This document shows positions 39,569 through 48,748 of a stretch of 64,000 nt of DNA, piece by piece. The notes beneath the pieces are model-generated. The model saw only the letters and a list, made by a program, of their open reading frames with translations. It made no database searches and was not told the DNA's origin. Within the stretch, counting starts at the first letter, position 1. Each line of letters starts with the position of its first letter. Where the stretch lies: positions 1 to 64,000 of the forward strand of contig CAZCAC010000034.1 of assembly GCA_964496575.1 (NCBI GenBank), read 5' to 3'. Source of the DNA: CAZCAC01 sp964496575 (GTDB taxonomy: Bacteria; Planctomycetota; UBA1135; GCA-002686595). The position numbers and the translations under genes are program-made.

Positions 39569-41527
39569 ATGCGGGGCATGGATGCCCGGTGTAACCTGCC
39601 CATGATCCTCCGCTCCGCCGGGTCCGGCGGACTCCTGCGAGTCAATCGGACCTTCACGGAGCGACTCGGCCTCACCGGCGAGCAGCTCGAAGCAGAGCCC
39701 CTCTCGACGTGGATTCACCCGGAGGACCGGGAGGCGCTGGTGCAGTGTCTGGAGAGGGAAGAGGGCCGCGCGCGGGCGAGGCATCGAACGGCATCGGGTG
39801 ACTGGGTGCCCTTCGACTGGCGGGTGAAGCCACACCACGGAGGCGCGGTGGCCCTCGGTCTGTTCCACCAGGAACTGGAGGCCGCGTCGAGCACACCGGC
39901 GAACAAGACCTCTTCCGAGCGCTCGTCGATGGGCCGGACCCTGGACGCCATGGCCCTCATCGTCGAGGCGAAGAACCCGGGGATGAAGTGCTCGATCCTG
40001 CTGACCGACCCGGGACGCGAGTACATCACCGGCGGGGCCGGACCCAGCCTGCCCCCCGAGTACAACCAGGCCGTCGAGGGGCTCCGCATCGGGCCCGCCG
40101 TCGGTTCCTGCGGAACCGCGACCTTCTGGAACGAGCCCGTGGTCGTCGAGAACATCGCGGAGGACCCGCTCTGGCAGGACCTGCGCGGCGCAGCCGGGCT
40201 GGCGGGAGTCGGGGCGTGCTGGTCGCATCCGATCACCGCGACCGAGGGCGACGTCCTCGGTGCGATGGCGCTGTACTCCCCCGAGCCCCGGGTGCCGACC
40301 CAGCACGAGATGGACGGGCTCGAGATCGCGGCCCGGATGGTCGGCCTCGCAGTCGAGCGGGAGAGCCTCGAGGAGCAGCTGCGTCAGGCGATGAAGATGG
40401 AGGCGCTCGGCGTCCTCGCCGGTGGCATCGCGCACGACTTCAACAACCTGCTGGCCGCCATCATGGGCAACGCCGAGCTCGCGCTGACCACGCTTCCTGG
40501 GACCGCCGAGCAGGGACCGATGCTGAGGGGAATCGTGACCGCGAGTGTCAGCGCTTCCGAGCTATGCAACCAGATGCTGGCCTATGCGGGGCGCGGCGCG
40601 TTGTCGGTGGAGACCCTGGAGTGCAACGGACTGATCCAGGAGCTCGGCGGGCTCCTGCAGGTGGCTCTCTCGAAGAAGGCCGAGCTCGTCTACGACCTGT
40701 GCGAGGAGCCGCTGGGCGCCAGGGCGGACCGGAGCCAGCTGCGTCAGGTGATCTTGAACCTGATCACGAATGCGGCCGAGGCGATCGGAAACCGCGAAGG
40801 CCGCATCGTCCTCGCCACGAGCGCGCGGACCCTCGGCCGCGAAGAGCTCGAGCTACACGGCTCCGACTCGGAGCTGGAACCGGGTGACTACGTGATCCTG
40901 CGGGTCAGCGATACGGGCCCGGGCATGAGCCCCGCGACCCAGGCCGCCATCTTCGATCCGTTCTACACCACCAAGTCGGCCGGTCGCGGTCTCGGGCTGG
41001 CGGCCGTTCAGGGCATCGTTCGGGGCCACCAGGGGGCGATCACGCTGGAGAGCACCCCGGGAGTCGGGACGACGTTCACGGTGCTGCTACCGCGTGTTCC
41101 CGTACCCCACGACGATGCTCCGCGAGCTCCGGAACCCGGTCCCGAGACCGAGGGCTCCCGCATCCTCGTCGTGGACGACGACCCCGAGGTACGCGAGGTC
41201 CTGCGGAGAATACTCGAAAGCGCGAAGTACCGGGTCCTGGAGGCGAGCGACGGCCAGGAGGCGATCGAGGTGTTCCGGCGAGATGCCGACTCGATCGATT
41301 GTGTGCTGCTCGACCTCAGCATGCCGAAGCTGGACGGTGAGGAGACCTTCCACGAGCTGCGCAAGATCCGCGAGGACGCGCGGGTAGTCCTGAGCAGCGG
41401 CTTCACGGAGCAGGAGATGCTCGACCGCTTCAATGGATTCGGTCTCGCCGGCGTCGTTCAGAAGCCGACCCCGATGCCCGTGCTGTTGGCGAAGATCGCG
41501 GAGGCCACGGAGTGTGCTCAACGGTAG
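39569..41527 (+). CDS. Soluble hybrid histidine kinase (PAS-GAF-HisKA-HATPase-REC)
   Basis: A 652-residue cytoplasmic sensor kinase. Order: PAS (about 10-105), GAF (about 120-265, FWNEPVVVENIAEDPLW), HisKA with phosphoacceptor histidine in GGIAHDFNNLL (about 288), HATPase (N box NLITNAAEAIG, G1 VSDTGPGMS, GRGLGLAAV) and a C-terminal receiver (VVDDDPEVREVL, acceptor Asp in LLDLSMPKLDG, lysine in VVQKPTPMP). The HDFNNLL form places it in the NtrB-like HPK4 group. No membrane segment is present. Start is uncertain; the frame is open 15 codons upstream and there is another ATG three codons downstream. It is convergent with a second hybrid kinase. Confidence 0.88.
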   Translation: MRGMDARCNLPMILRSAGSGGLLRVNRTFTERLGLTGEQLEAEPLSTWIHPEDREALVQCLEREEGRARARHRTASGDWVPFDWRVKPHHGGAVALGLFHQELEAASSTPANKTSSERSSMGRTLDAMALIVEAKNPGMKCSILLTDPGREYITGGAGPSLPPEYNQAVEGLRIGPAVGSCGTATFWNEPVVVENIAEDPLWQDLRGAAGLAGVGACWSHPITATEGDVLGAMALYSPEPRVPTQHEMDGLEIAARMVGLAVERESLEEQLRQAMKMEALGVLAGGIAHDFNNLLAAIMGNAELALTTLPGTAEQGPMLRGIVTASVSASELCNQMLAYAGRGALSVETLECNGLIQELGGLLQVALSKKAELVYDLCEEPLGARADRSQLRQVILNLITNAAEAIGNREGRIVLATSARTLGREELELHGSDSELEPGDYVILRVSDTGPGMSPATQAAIFDPFYTTKSAGRGLGLAAVQGIVRGHQGAITLESTPGVGTTFTVLLPRVPVPHDDAPRAPEPGPETEGSRILVVDDDPEVREVLRRILESAKYRVLEASDGQEAIEVFRRDADSIDCVLLDLSMPKLDGEETFHELRKIREDARVVLSSGFTEQEMLDRFNGFGLAGVVQKPTPMPVLLAKIAEATECAQR

Positions 41528-41587
41528 GACGAGCTCTTCCGTCGGACCTCTCGACCTCGAGCCGCAGGAGTGCCGGAGCGACGCGGG

Positions 41588-43540
41588 CTAGGCGGCCCGG
41601 TCCTCCTCATCTGCCCCGCCCCGGCACCAGCTGAGCAGGATCTCCTCCAGCTCCTGCCGGCGGAAGGGCTTGACCAGGTAGCCGTCCATCCCCGAGTCGA
41701 GGCATCGCTGGCGATCCTCGGGCATGGCGTTGGCGGTCATCGCGATGATTGGCAGGCCCCCGGCGAGCTGACGCTCGCGGATCTCCAGGGTCGCGTCGAT
41801 GCCGTTGAGGATCGGCATCTGGATGTCCATCAGGACGATGTCGAACGACTCCCTCTCGAGCCTCTCGATCGCCTCCCGGCCATTCTCGGTGACCGTGGCC
41901 TCGCAGTTCAGCTTCTTCAGCGCCGCCACCGCGACCTTCTGGTTGATCTTGTTGTCCTCGACCAGCAGCACCCGGAGGCCGCTTCCGAGGACGCCGAGCC
42001 GGAGTTCCTCGTCCTCCTCGACCGGCGCCTCGCAGCGGCGGAGGGGCAGCTCTACCCGAAAGGTCGACCCGACGCCCACCTCGCTCACGACCGTGACCTC
42101 GCCGCCGAGGGCCTCGCAGATCCGCACGCAGATGGAGAGCCCCAATCCCGTTCCTCCGAACTGACGGGTGGTGGAGGAGTCCGCCTGCCCGAAGGCCTCG
42201 AAGATCAGGTCGAGCTTCTCGGGTGGGATTCCGACGCCCGTGTCCTCGATCTCGATGGTCGTCAGCTCGTCCCCCGAGTCGCCCGGCTCCGAGCCGACGC
42301 GAACCAGGACCCCTCCCTCGGAGGTGAACTTGATCGCATTGCCCACCAGGTTGATGACCACCTGGCGAAGGCGACAGGGATCCCCATCGATGTACTCGGG
42401 GGCCCCCTCGAGGAAGTCGATGTCGAGCGTGATCCCCTTGTCGAGCGCGGACTGCCTCATCATCCTGACGACGTCGCTCAGGCTGTCCCGGAGATCGAAC
42501 GGCACCATCTCGAAGGTCAGCCGGCCGGCCTCGATCTTCGAGAGGTCGAGGATGTCGTTGATGATCGCGAGCAGCGTCTCGCCCGAGCTCCGGATCGTGT
42601 GGACCGCGTCGAGCTGTTCCTGGCTCAGCGCGGAGTCGAGCAGCACCTCGGTCATGCCGATGACCCCGTTCATCGGGGTCCGGATCTCGTGACTCATGGT
42701 GGACAGGAATTCCGCCTTGGCCCGCGAGGCCTGCAACGCTTCGTCGCGCGCCTGGGCGAGGAGCCCGGACTGGTCGACCAGGCGCGTGGCCTGCTCCTCC
42801 ACCCGCTGCCGGTGCTCCTCGACCTCCATCGCATACTCCATCAGCTCCCTCTCGTTGCGCTTGGGGTGCGTGATGTCGCGGGCGATGACCGCGGAACCGA
42901 CGACCTCCCCGTCCGCCAGGCGGATCGGTGACAGCGTCAACGACAGCTCCAGCTGCTGGTCGTCCTTGCGTGCCCAGGTGACCTCCAGGTCGGTGCACGT
43001 CAGCCCCTGGTGCGCCATCCAGAGGAGCTCTTCCATCTCCTTGGCGGTCCGGTGCGGGGCCAGCCGCGTCAGCGGCTCGCCGATGATCTCACCACCCGTG
43101 AAGCCGATGAGCTCTTCCGCTCCCTGGTTCCAGCTCTCGATGGTGCCGTCGGGGGAGTACCCGATGATCGCGTCACCGGTCGACTCGATGATGGAGGCGT
43201 ACCGCTGGTGTTCGTGGTCCTGCTCGGCACCCCCGACGCCGGTGTCCGCGGCGGTGATCAGGGTCGTCCCTTCACCGTGGTCGGGCCCGTCGAGGGTGCG
43301 CTGCTCGAACCGCAGCAGGCGCCGGACGCCCTCGCCGTCCGTCACCTCCACCCGGAGGTGGCTCTCCGCCGATGCCCCGAGGTCGGGGAGGACCTCCCCG
43401 ATCGCTTTCCCGACGGCGTCGTCCGGCGCTGCTCCCGTCCACTCGGCCATCCGGGCGTTCCAGCGGAGGATCGTCCCCGCGGCATCGAGGGTACAGAGTC
43501 CGAACGGCAACTCGTCGAGGAGGGACCACGCCTCGGTCAT
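41588..43540 (-). CDS. Soluble hybrid histidine kinase (PAS-PAS-HisKA-HATPase-REC)
   Basis: A 650-residue cytoplasmic kinase of the BarA/ArcB-like hybrid class but without membrane segments. Order: two PAS domains (about 5-110 and 112-235), coiled coil, HisKA (FLSTMSHEIRTPMNGVIGM, histidine about 285), HATPase (NLVGNAIKFTSEGG, EDTGVGIPP, FGGTGLGLSI) and REC (LLVEDNKINQKVA, acceptor Asp in LMDIQMPILNG, lysine in YLVKPF). The ATG at 43538-43540 has AAGGAGAGG just upstream; the frame remains open far beyond it but is not protein-like. No dedicated response-regulator gene is adjacent, so output may pass through a phosphotransfer protein elsewhere. Confidence 0.9.
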   Translation of the reverse strand: MTEAWSLLDELPFGLCTLDAAGTILRWNARMAEWTGAAPDDAVGKAIGEVLPDLGASAESHLRVEVTDGEGVRRLLRFEQRTLDGPDHGEGTTLITAADTGVGGAEQDHEHQRYASIIESTGDAIIGYSPDGTIESWNQGAEELIGFTGGEIIGEPLTRLAPHRTAKEMEELLWMAHQGLTCTDLEVTWARKDDQQLELSLTLSPIRLADGEVVGSAVIARDITHPKRNERELMEYAMEVEEHRQRVEEQATRLVDQSGLLAQARDEALQASRAKAEFLSTMSHEIRTPMNGVIGMTEVLLDSALSQEQLDAVHTIRSSGETLLAIINDILDLSKIEAGRLTFEMVPFDLRDSLSDVVRMMRQSALDKGITLDIDFLEGAPEYIDGDPCRLRQVVINLVGNAIKFTSEGGVLVRVGSEPGDSGDELTTIEIEDTGVGIPPEKLDLIFEAFGQADSSTTRQFGGTGLGLSICVRICEALGGEVTVVSEVGVGSTFRVELPLRRCEAPVEEDEELRLGVLGSGLRVLLVEDNKINQKVAVAALKKLNCEATVTENGREAIERLERESFDIVLMDIQMPILNGIDATLEIRERQLAGGLPIIAMTANAMPEDRQRCLDSGMDGYLVKPFRRQELEEILLSWCRGGADEEDRAA

Positions 43541-43879
43541 GACGCCTCTCCTTCGGCTCCCGGAGCGCCCGGGACGACGGCCGGGGGAGGAGTCCCGGTC
43601 CTCGGCTGCAGGACGGTGGGCGTGAGTCTGGTGGGGGTAGCGACGGCCATCGGTGTGCGGGGGGGTACCGCCCCGTCGATCCACGCCCCGCGAGGGGGGG
43701 AGACGAGGGAGATCCTTCCCCATCGGGCTTCCGGGGGGCGCGGGATGAGCGGGATGAGGACAAATGGACCCGTTGCGCCGCGGATCCTGCCTCTCCCCAG
43801 ATCGGACCAGGCGGTCCCCTGTGACCCTTCTCCCGGCCGCGGCTATCTTCGGAGGCCCTGTTTCCGCCCGGAGAAAGCC
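43541..43879. other. Divergent intergenic region kinase / HEAT protein
   Basis: About 340 bases between the hybrid kinase (minus) and the secreted HEAT protein (plus). TATCTT near 43849 is a possible -10 box for the HEAT gene. The kinase ribosome-binding site is at its left end. I see no gene or clear structure otherwise; the frame of the HEAT gene is open through part of it but codes for a low-complexity, proline-rich stretch. Confidence 0.3.
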
Positions 43880-45967
43880 ATGAAGACCATACCCTGGATC
43901 GTCGCCGCCCTGGCAGTCGCCTCTCTCATCCTCACCGACGTGTCCCGCGGACACGGGGGGACCTATCGAGGTCCGGGAAACAGCGTGCCGCCGGGCGGGA
44001 GTGGAGACAGCGTGGCGCCGGGGGCCACCGGATCGGGTGGCTCCGGGAGCGGTGGGGCGACCACCGGCGGAGGGGGAGCCTCGACCCAGCCCGGGACCAA
44101 GGGGGGCTCCAAGGCGTCCGGCGGCTCCTCCCTGCCCTCGACCGCCAGCCTCGCGGCCGGGTCGCCGGGCATGGCCTGGGAACCGTGGTGGGCGTTCAAC
44201 CGCGACCCCTACCTCAACCTCAAGGCGGTCGTCCACGGCGGGGAGCTGATGTTCGGCAGTGACGATTTCTTCCTCGGCCACGCCCCGCTCGACGCGGCGC
44301 GCGACCGCCAACGCCCGACCGACGAGGTGATCCACCGGAGCATCGTGCCCGCCCTCCTGAAGGTGCTCGAGCACGAGACCGACAACGACTTGGTCACCGG
44401 AGCCCTGGTGGCGCTGGCCAAGATCGGCAACGACCCGGCCGGCGACGAGAGCGCGGAGATCTCCTCGAAGCTCTCCCCCTTCCTCTCCTCCGCCAATCAG
44501 GAGATCGCCGAGACGGCGGCGATCGCCCTGGGGATCCTCGCCGACCCTCAGTCGATCTCCACGCTCGAGGATCTCCTGCTCGACTCCGCGCGAGGCCGGG
44601 AACTGGTCGGTGGGCACGAGGTGAACTGGCGCACGCGCGCCTTCGCCGCCTACGGGCTCGGCCTGATCGGATACCGCGCGCAGGGCCCCGACGTGCGTCG
44701 CTCGGTCGTGCACCGGCTGACCGAGGTGCTGGGCGGGCCGGCGCTGTCGATGGCGACCCCGGATGTCGCCGTGGGCTGCCTGATCGGCCTGGGGCTGGTG
44801 CCCCTGCCGGTCGATCCTTCCTGCGTGAACACCGACGAGAGCGATCCGGACCCGACGCACTGCCGGCGCTGTCAGGTCGAGTGGCTCACCGACTTCTCGC
44901 GACGCGGGGACCTGAAGACCCTGGTGCGCGCGCACACCCCCACGATCCTGGTTCGGCTGGTCGCCGGCAGTGGTCTCGATCCCGCGCTCAAGGAGCGCGT
45001 GGCCACCGAGCTGCTGCGGCTGGCGCGGGGAGGAGACAAGGTCCAGCGAGACCTGCGGAGCAGCGCCATCAGCGCCCTGGGTGCCCTCGGCGATGCCGAC
45101 GGCGACGAGATCGATCGGCGGATCGTCACCGCGTTGCAAGAGGTGGCGAGCACCTCCCGCGAGCAGCAGTCCCGGACCCTGGCCCTGATCGCGCTGGGAC
45201 AGGTCGGTGGACGTCGAGGTGGGGCGACGGGTGTGGACTCGGAGACCCTGACCGGGGTCCGGAGGTTCCTGCTGGAGAAGTCGAAGACGGGGCGCAGCAG
45301 CGATCGGACCTGGACGGCGATGGCGTTGGGGCAGCTGGAGCGGAGCGCGCTCGACGCGGGCTTCGACGGCTCGGCGGAGGTCGCCGGGACGCTGCGGACC
45401 GCGCTGATCTCGACCCGCTCACCCGCCGAGGTCGGGGCTCACGCCGTGGCTCTCGGAGTCATGCGGGACGTCGAGTCGGCCGAGGAGGTGCTGAAGAAGA
45501 TCGAAGCGGTCTCCGACGACAAGGCGCGCGGGTACCTGTGTGTCTCGCTGGGACTGATGAACGCCCGGCAGAGCATCGATTCGCTGCGCGAGCTGCTGCT
45601 CGCCTCGCGCTACCGGCCGCTGCTCCTGCGGGAGGTCGCGATCAGTCTCGGCCTGCTCGGGGACCGGGACCTGGTCGACGACCTCATCGGCCAGCTCCAT
45701 CGCGCGACGGGGCTAACCGCGCAGTCCTCGATCGCCGCCGCGCTGGGTACCATCGGCGACGCGCGGTCGGTCGATCCGCTGCTCGAGATGCTCGGCGACC
45801 GTGAGGTCAACGTCCGCGGCCGGGCCTTCGCCGCCGTGGCGCTCGGCATCGTCGCGGACAAGGAGCCGCTCCCCTGGAACTCCAAGATCGCGATCGGAGT
45901 GAACTACCGCGCCGGAACCCCGACCTTGACCGACGGCCAGGGTAGGGGAGTGCTCGACATCCTGTAG
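43880..45967 (+). CDS. Secreted HEAT-repeat protein
   Basis: A 695-residue exported protein. A signal peptide (about 1-24) is followed by a Gly/Ser/Pro-rich, low-complexity linker (about 25-90). About a dozen HEAT/armadillo-like helical repeats follow, such as VTGALVALAKIGNDP, AETAAIALGILADPQSI, RSSAISALGALGDADGDEID and AQSSIAAALGTIGDARSVDPL. Four cysteines cluster near 315 (SCVNTDES, HCRRCQ). HEAT arrays serve as protein-binding scaffolds; the partner is unknown. The ATG is chosen for its signal peptide and GGAGAAAG site. It converges on the STT3-like gene with nine bases between stop codons. Confidence 0.85.
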   Translation: MKTIPWIVAALAVASLILTDVSRGHGGTYRGPGNSVPPGGSGDSVAPGATGSGGSGSGGATTGGGGASTQPGTKGGSKASGGSSLPSTASLAAGSPGMAWEPWWAFNRDPYLNLKAVVHGGELMFGSDDFFLGHAPLDAARDRQRPTDEVIHRSIVPALLKVLEHETDNDLVTGALVALAKIGNDPAGDESAEISSKLSPFLSSANQEIAETAAIALGILADPQSISTLEDLLLDSARGRELVGGHEVNWRTRAFAAYGLGLIGYRAQGPDVRRSVVHRLTEVLGGPALSMATPDVAVGCLIGLGLVPLPVDPSCVNTDESDPDPTHCRRCQVEWLTDFSRRGDLKTLVRAHTPTILVRLVAGSGLDPALKERVATELLRLARGGDKVQRDLRSSAISALGALGDADGDEIDRRIVTALQEVASTSREQQSRTLALIALGQVGGRRGGATGVDSETLTGVRRFLLEKSKTGRSSDRTWTAMALGQLERSALDAGFDGSAEVAGTLRTALISTRSPAEVGAHAVALGVMRDVESAEEVLKKIEAVSDDKARGYLCVSLGLMNARQSIDSLRELLLASRYRPLLLREVAISLGLLGDRDLVDDLIGQLHRATGLTAQSSIAAALGTIGDARSVDPLLEMLGDREVNVRGRAFAAVALGIVADKEPLPWNSKIAIGVNYRAGTPTLTDGQGRGVLDIL

Positions 45968-45976
45968 GGCAGGCCT

Positions 45977-47851
45977 TCAGTCCTCGTGCAACCGGTACAG
46001 CCGGAAGAGGTCGTACGGCTCTTCGTTGCGCTGACGGATCGTCGCCGGGCTCCGGTACAGGAGCTCGAAGCCGGGGACGCTCTCGAGCACCGAGGAGTCC
46101 CGGCTGAGGAAGAGTGCGGCGCAGCTGCCCGGAGGGTACTCGCGGGTCCGTGCCGGGAGTCCGGCGAGGTACGGCGAGAGGTAGCCCAGGGTGAAGCGAT
46201 CGAAGACCGCGTGGCGGCAGCCGTGCTCGAGCATCCACTCGCGCAGCGCCGCGGGGTCCCGGTGGAAGAAGCGGGTCAGGAACTCGCGGGCTCGATCCCG
46301 GCTGCGCTGCGTCTCGTACTTCGGCTGCAGCAGGATCGGTCGAGCCGTGTGGGCCAGGATCGCGGTCGAGTTCATGAAGTCGCCGGCGATCGCTTCGCCC
46401 TCGGGAACCAGTCGCTCGACCGCCTCGACCATCCGCGCGATCTCCTCCTGGCGCCCCGCGGGGCGATACCAGGGGTTCTCGTAGCTCGACATCGTCCAGG
46501 CGAAGAGACCGCCCTGGCCGACGAGCAGCACGGCGGCGAGCGCCCTCCGTCCGGGCGCGCTGGCGATCCCCGCCAGCGCGATCGCCCCGAGGAGCGGGAG
46601 GGTCAGTGCGGGCAACACCAGCAGCCGCTCGGTCATCCAGGCGGCCCCCAGCGCGAGCACGGTGCCGAGGGCCAGGGGGAGCGCCTTCCGTCTCCTCCAG
46701 ACGCCCCGGAGCGCGAGGAGAGCGAACAGGGCCACTCCCAACTGCGCGAGGAGCCGGGCCGGCTCCGCGGTGGCGAAGGGGCCTTGCCACAGGAGCCGGG
46801 CGTCGAAGGAGAGCTGCTGCGGGTCGGTGGGCAATACGCCCAGGAAGCGGATCTTGGCCCAGAGAAGGTCGCGGACGTGCGAGTAGGCGTCTCCGCCGAG
46901 GGTGGCGCCGAGGAGCAGCCCGGCCGCGGTCGCGAGCACCGCCCCGCTCCGCTCGAGGCCGCCGCCCCGGGCGAGTCCGCGTCGCCGCTCCAGCAGCGCG
47001 GCGAGGCCGAGCCCCAGAGCGACCACCACCGGCGCGGAGGCCCAGGCGGCCTTGGCCCAGAGCACCGGGACCACCAGCGCGCCGGCCACCATCGCCAGCG
47101 GGAGCGCCACGGCGCCCCGCCGCCGCAGCGGATTCCGGCCGGTCACGAGGTAGGCGGCGAGGATCGCGGCCGCCTCCAGCGTCACGATGAAGACCATCGC
47201 ATGCCACGTCGCCAGCGCGCCGACCAGCGCCACGCCGGCGAAGAGGAAGGAGACGGTCGTCTCGCGCTGCCAGGCTCGCGCCAGGAGTCCGAGGTGCAGG
47301 GCGAGGAGCGGCAGGGCGAGGTCCTCGCGAATCAGGATGAAGCCGATCGTCCGGTAGCTCGCCGGCAAGAGCGCCCACCCCGCGACGGCGAACAGCGACC
47401 ACCCGGGCGAGAGCCCCAGGCCCCGGCCGAGGGCGTAGATCCCGACCGCGACCAGCGCCGCGCAGAGGGCCATCACCCGCACGCTGAAGAGGTGCAGCGG
47501 CTCGTCTCCGCCGAAGAGGCGGTAGGTCCAGGCGACGAGGAACTCCTGCCCGACGGTGAAGGTCGCCGGCAGGTCGGTGGTGTCGGGGAACTCGACGCGA
47601 GGATCGGCGCGGAAGTCCTCGGGCGGCACTCCGCCCGCGTCGAGGATCCTCTCGGTGATGTAGTAGAGCAGCGCTGGATCGCTCTTCAGCATCCCCTCGG
47701 GGTGTTCGCTGTCGAACCCCGGGTCTCCGACCGCGAGGGTGAAGCGGAGCACGGCGGAGAGGAGGACCAGGGCGAGGAGTCCCAGGAGGGGAGCGCCTCT
47801 CTTCCAGCCACTCGAGGCGGGGGCGGCCGGGGTGTCGCTCGATCCGTTCAC
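45977..47851 (-). CDS. STT3-like GT-C membrane protein
   Basis: A 624-residue polytopic protein with about a dozen membrane helices and a soluble C-terminal domain (about 480-624). The first loop (LAVGDPGFDSEHPEG, SDPALLYYITERIL) holds acidic residues before a pair of helices, and a second conserved loop DAYSHVRDLLWAKIRFLG follows mid-protein. This recalls oligosaccharyltransferase STT3/PglB or related GT-C enzymes, which transfer lipid-linked glycans in the outer leaflet. WWD-like signature is not apparent, so the assignment is to fold only. It starts with a GTG that overlaps the stop of the sigma factor gene by four bases (GTGA), so the two are coupled. Confidence 0.75.
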   Translation of the reverse strand: MNGSSDTPAAPASSGWKRGAPLLGLLALVLLSAVLRFTLAVGDPGFDSEHPEGMLKSDPALLYYITERILDAGGVPPEDFRADPRVEFPDTTDLPATFTVGQEFLVAWTYRLFGGDEPLHLFSVRVMALCAALVAVGIYALGRGLGLSPGWSLFAVAGWALLPASYRTIGFILIREDLALPLLALHLGLLARAWQRETTVSFLFAGVALVGALATWHAMVFIVTLEAAAILAAYLVTGRNPLRRRGAVALPLAMVAGALVVPVLWAKAAWASAPVVVALGLGLAALLERRRGLARGGGLERSGAVLATAAGLLLGATLGGDAYSHVRDLLWAKIRFLGVLPTDPQQLSFDARLLWQGPFATAEPARLLAQLGVALFALLALRGVWRRRKALPLALGTVLALGAAWMTERLLVLPALTLPLLGAIALAGIASAPGRRALAAVLLVGQGGLFAWTMSSYENPWYRPAGRQEEIARMVEAVERLVPEGEAIAGDFMNSTAILAHTARPILLQPKYETQRSRDRAREFLTRFFHRDPAALREWMLEHGCRHAVFDRFTLGYLSPYLAGLPARTREYPPGSCAALFLSRDSSVLESVPGFELLYRSPATIRQRNEEPYDLFRLYRLHED

Positions 47852-48558
47852 ATCTCGATGCGCTGGCGGGCGATCTTCAGCAGGGCGACGCGCGCGCGCG
47901 CGTGCAGCATCGCCGTGGCTCGCGCGGTGACCCGGCCCATCTCCTCGGTGATCACGTCCCAGGAGCACCCCGCGAAGTTGCGCAGGAGGATCACCTCGCG
48001 GTAGTCCTCGGGCAGCTCCTCGACGCATTCGTCGAGGATGTCCCGGAGCTCGGCCCGGCTGAGCTCCTCCAGCGGGGAGATCACTCGCGCTTCCGGTTCG
48101 TACTGGAACTCGCCGCTGCGCATCGACGACTTGATCCCGGCGAGCGCGATCTCCAGCCGCGAGTCGCGCTTGTGCGCGCCGATGTAGTCGGCGGCCCCGC
48201 GTAGCTGGTTCTCGGCGATCTTCGAGAGCCACTGGATCAGGCTGCCGGGTTCGCGCATCTCGAAGTCGTCGATGCTGGCCATCGCCGCCCCGAAGGTGTT
48301 CTGCACGATGTCCATCGAGTCCATCTTCGAGCGCAGCCGCCGCCCCATGCGGATTCGCACGATCCGGAGCACGCGGTCGTAGTAGCGGGCGAAGAGCTGG
48401 TTTAGCGCCTCGTCGTCGCCGCCCTGATACTGGCGAACCAGCTCGACCGTCTCCGAGAGCTCCTCCCGCCGCGCACCTTCCGCGGTCGGGTCCTCGGCGA
48501 GGGACTCATCGACCTCCTCGGCCGGCGGCTCGGGGTTCTCTTCGGGGGGTTGCGTCAT
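47848..48558 (-). CDS. ECF-like sigma factor
   Basis: A 236-residue RNA polymerase sigma factor. An acidic N-terminal tail (about 1-35) precedes region 2 (about 50-110: ALNQLFARYYDRVLRIVRIR, SMDIVQNTFG) and region 4 (about 170-225: LPEDYREVILLRNFAGCSWD then VITEEMGRVTARATAML). The wording resembles the planctomycete-type ECF subfamilies. No anti-sigma factor is adjacent; the next gene in the operon is the STT3-like membrane protein, started by an overlapping GTG, which suggests the sigma factor may be linked to envelope glycosylation. The link is inferred from overlap only. Confidence 0.85.
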   Translation of the reverse strand: MTQPPEENPEPPAEEVDESLAEDPTAEGARREELSETVELVRQYQGGDDEALNQLFARYYDRVLRIVRIRMGRRLRSKMDSMDIVQNTFGAAMASIDDFEMREPGSLIQWLSKIAENQLRGAADYIGAHKRDSRLEIALAGIKSSMRSGEFQYEPEARVISPLEELSRAELRDILDECVEELPEDYREVILLRNFAGCSWDVITEEMGRVTARATAMLHARARVALLKIARQRIEM

Positions 48559-48686
48559 CGTCGGCGATTCTAACGTGTAGTCCAGGCGCGATGCGATCTC
48601 GATCTCGGCGCGGGAGCTCCGTCGCCCGTGGAGGCGGATTCAAGAGGCGGCTCCGCATCACCGACAGCGCATGACGGACAAGTACG

Positions 48687-48730
48687 GTGCCAGGACAGGG
48701 TTCGCCACGTGGCGAATCCTGTCCTGGCAC
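48687..48730. repeat. 44-base palindrome (REP-like)
   Basis: A palindrome of 22-base arms centred on ACGT at 48707-48710, with a single G-T wobble pair. The arms begin GTGCCAGGACAGG and the centre is TTCGCCACGTGGCGAA. It lies 18 bases past the stop of the beta-helix gene and upstream of the sigma factor. Sequences of this type are seen as dispersed copies in some Planctomycetota and related genomes, often near REP-associated tyrosine transposases; none is in this window. It can also act as a transcription terminator for the beta-helix gene. Confidence 0.75.
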
Positions 48731-48748
48731 TTCACCTTCCCGGTCCGG

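Noticed and set aside
41588..45139. A long upstream extension of the hybrid kinase through the HEAT-protein region.
   Set aside because: The extension is not protein-like and lies opposite the well-supported HEAT gene. The ATG at 43540 has a clear ribosome-binding site.
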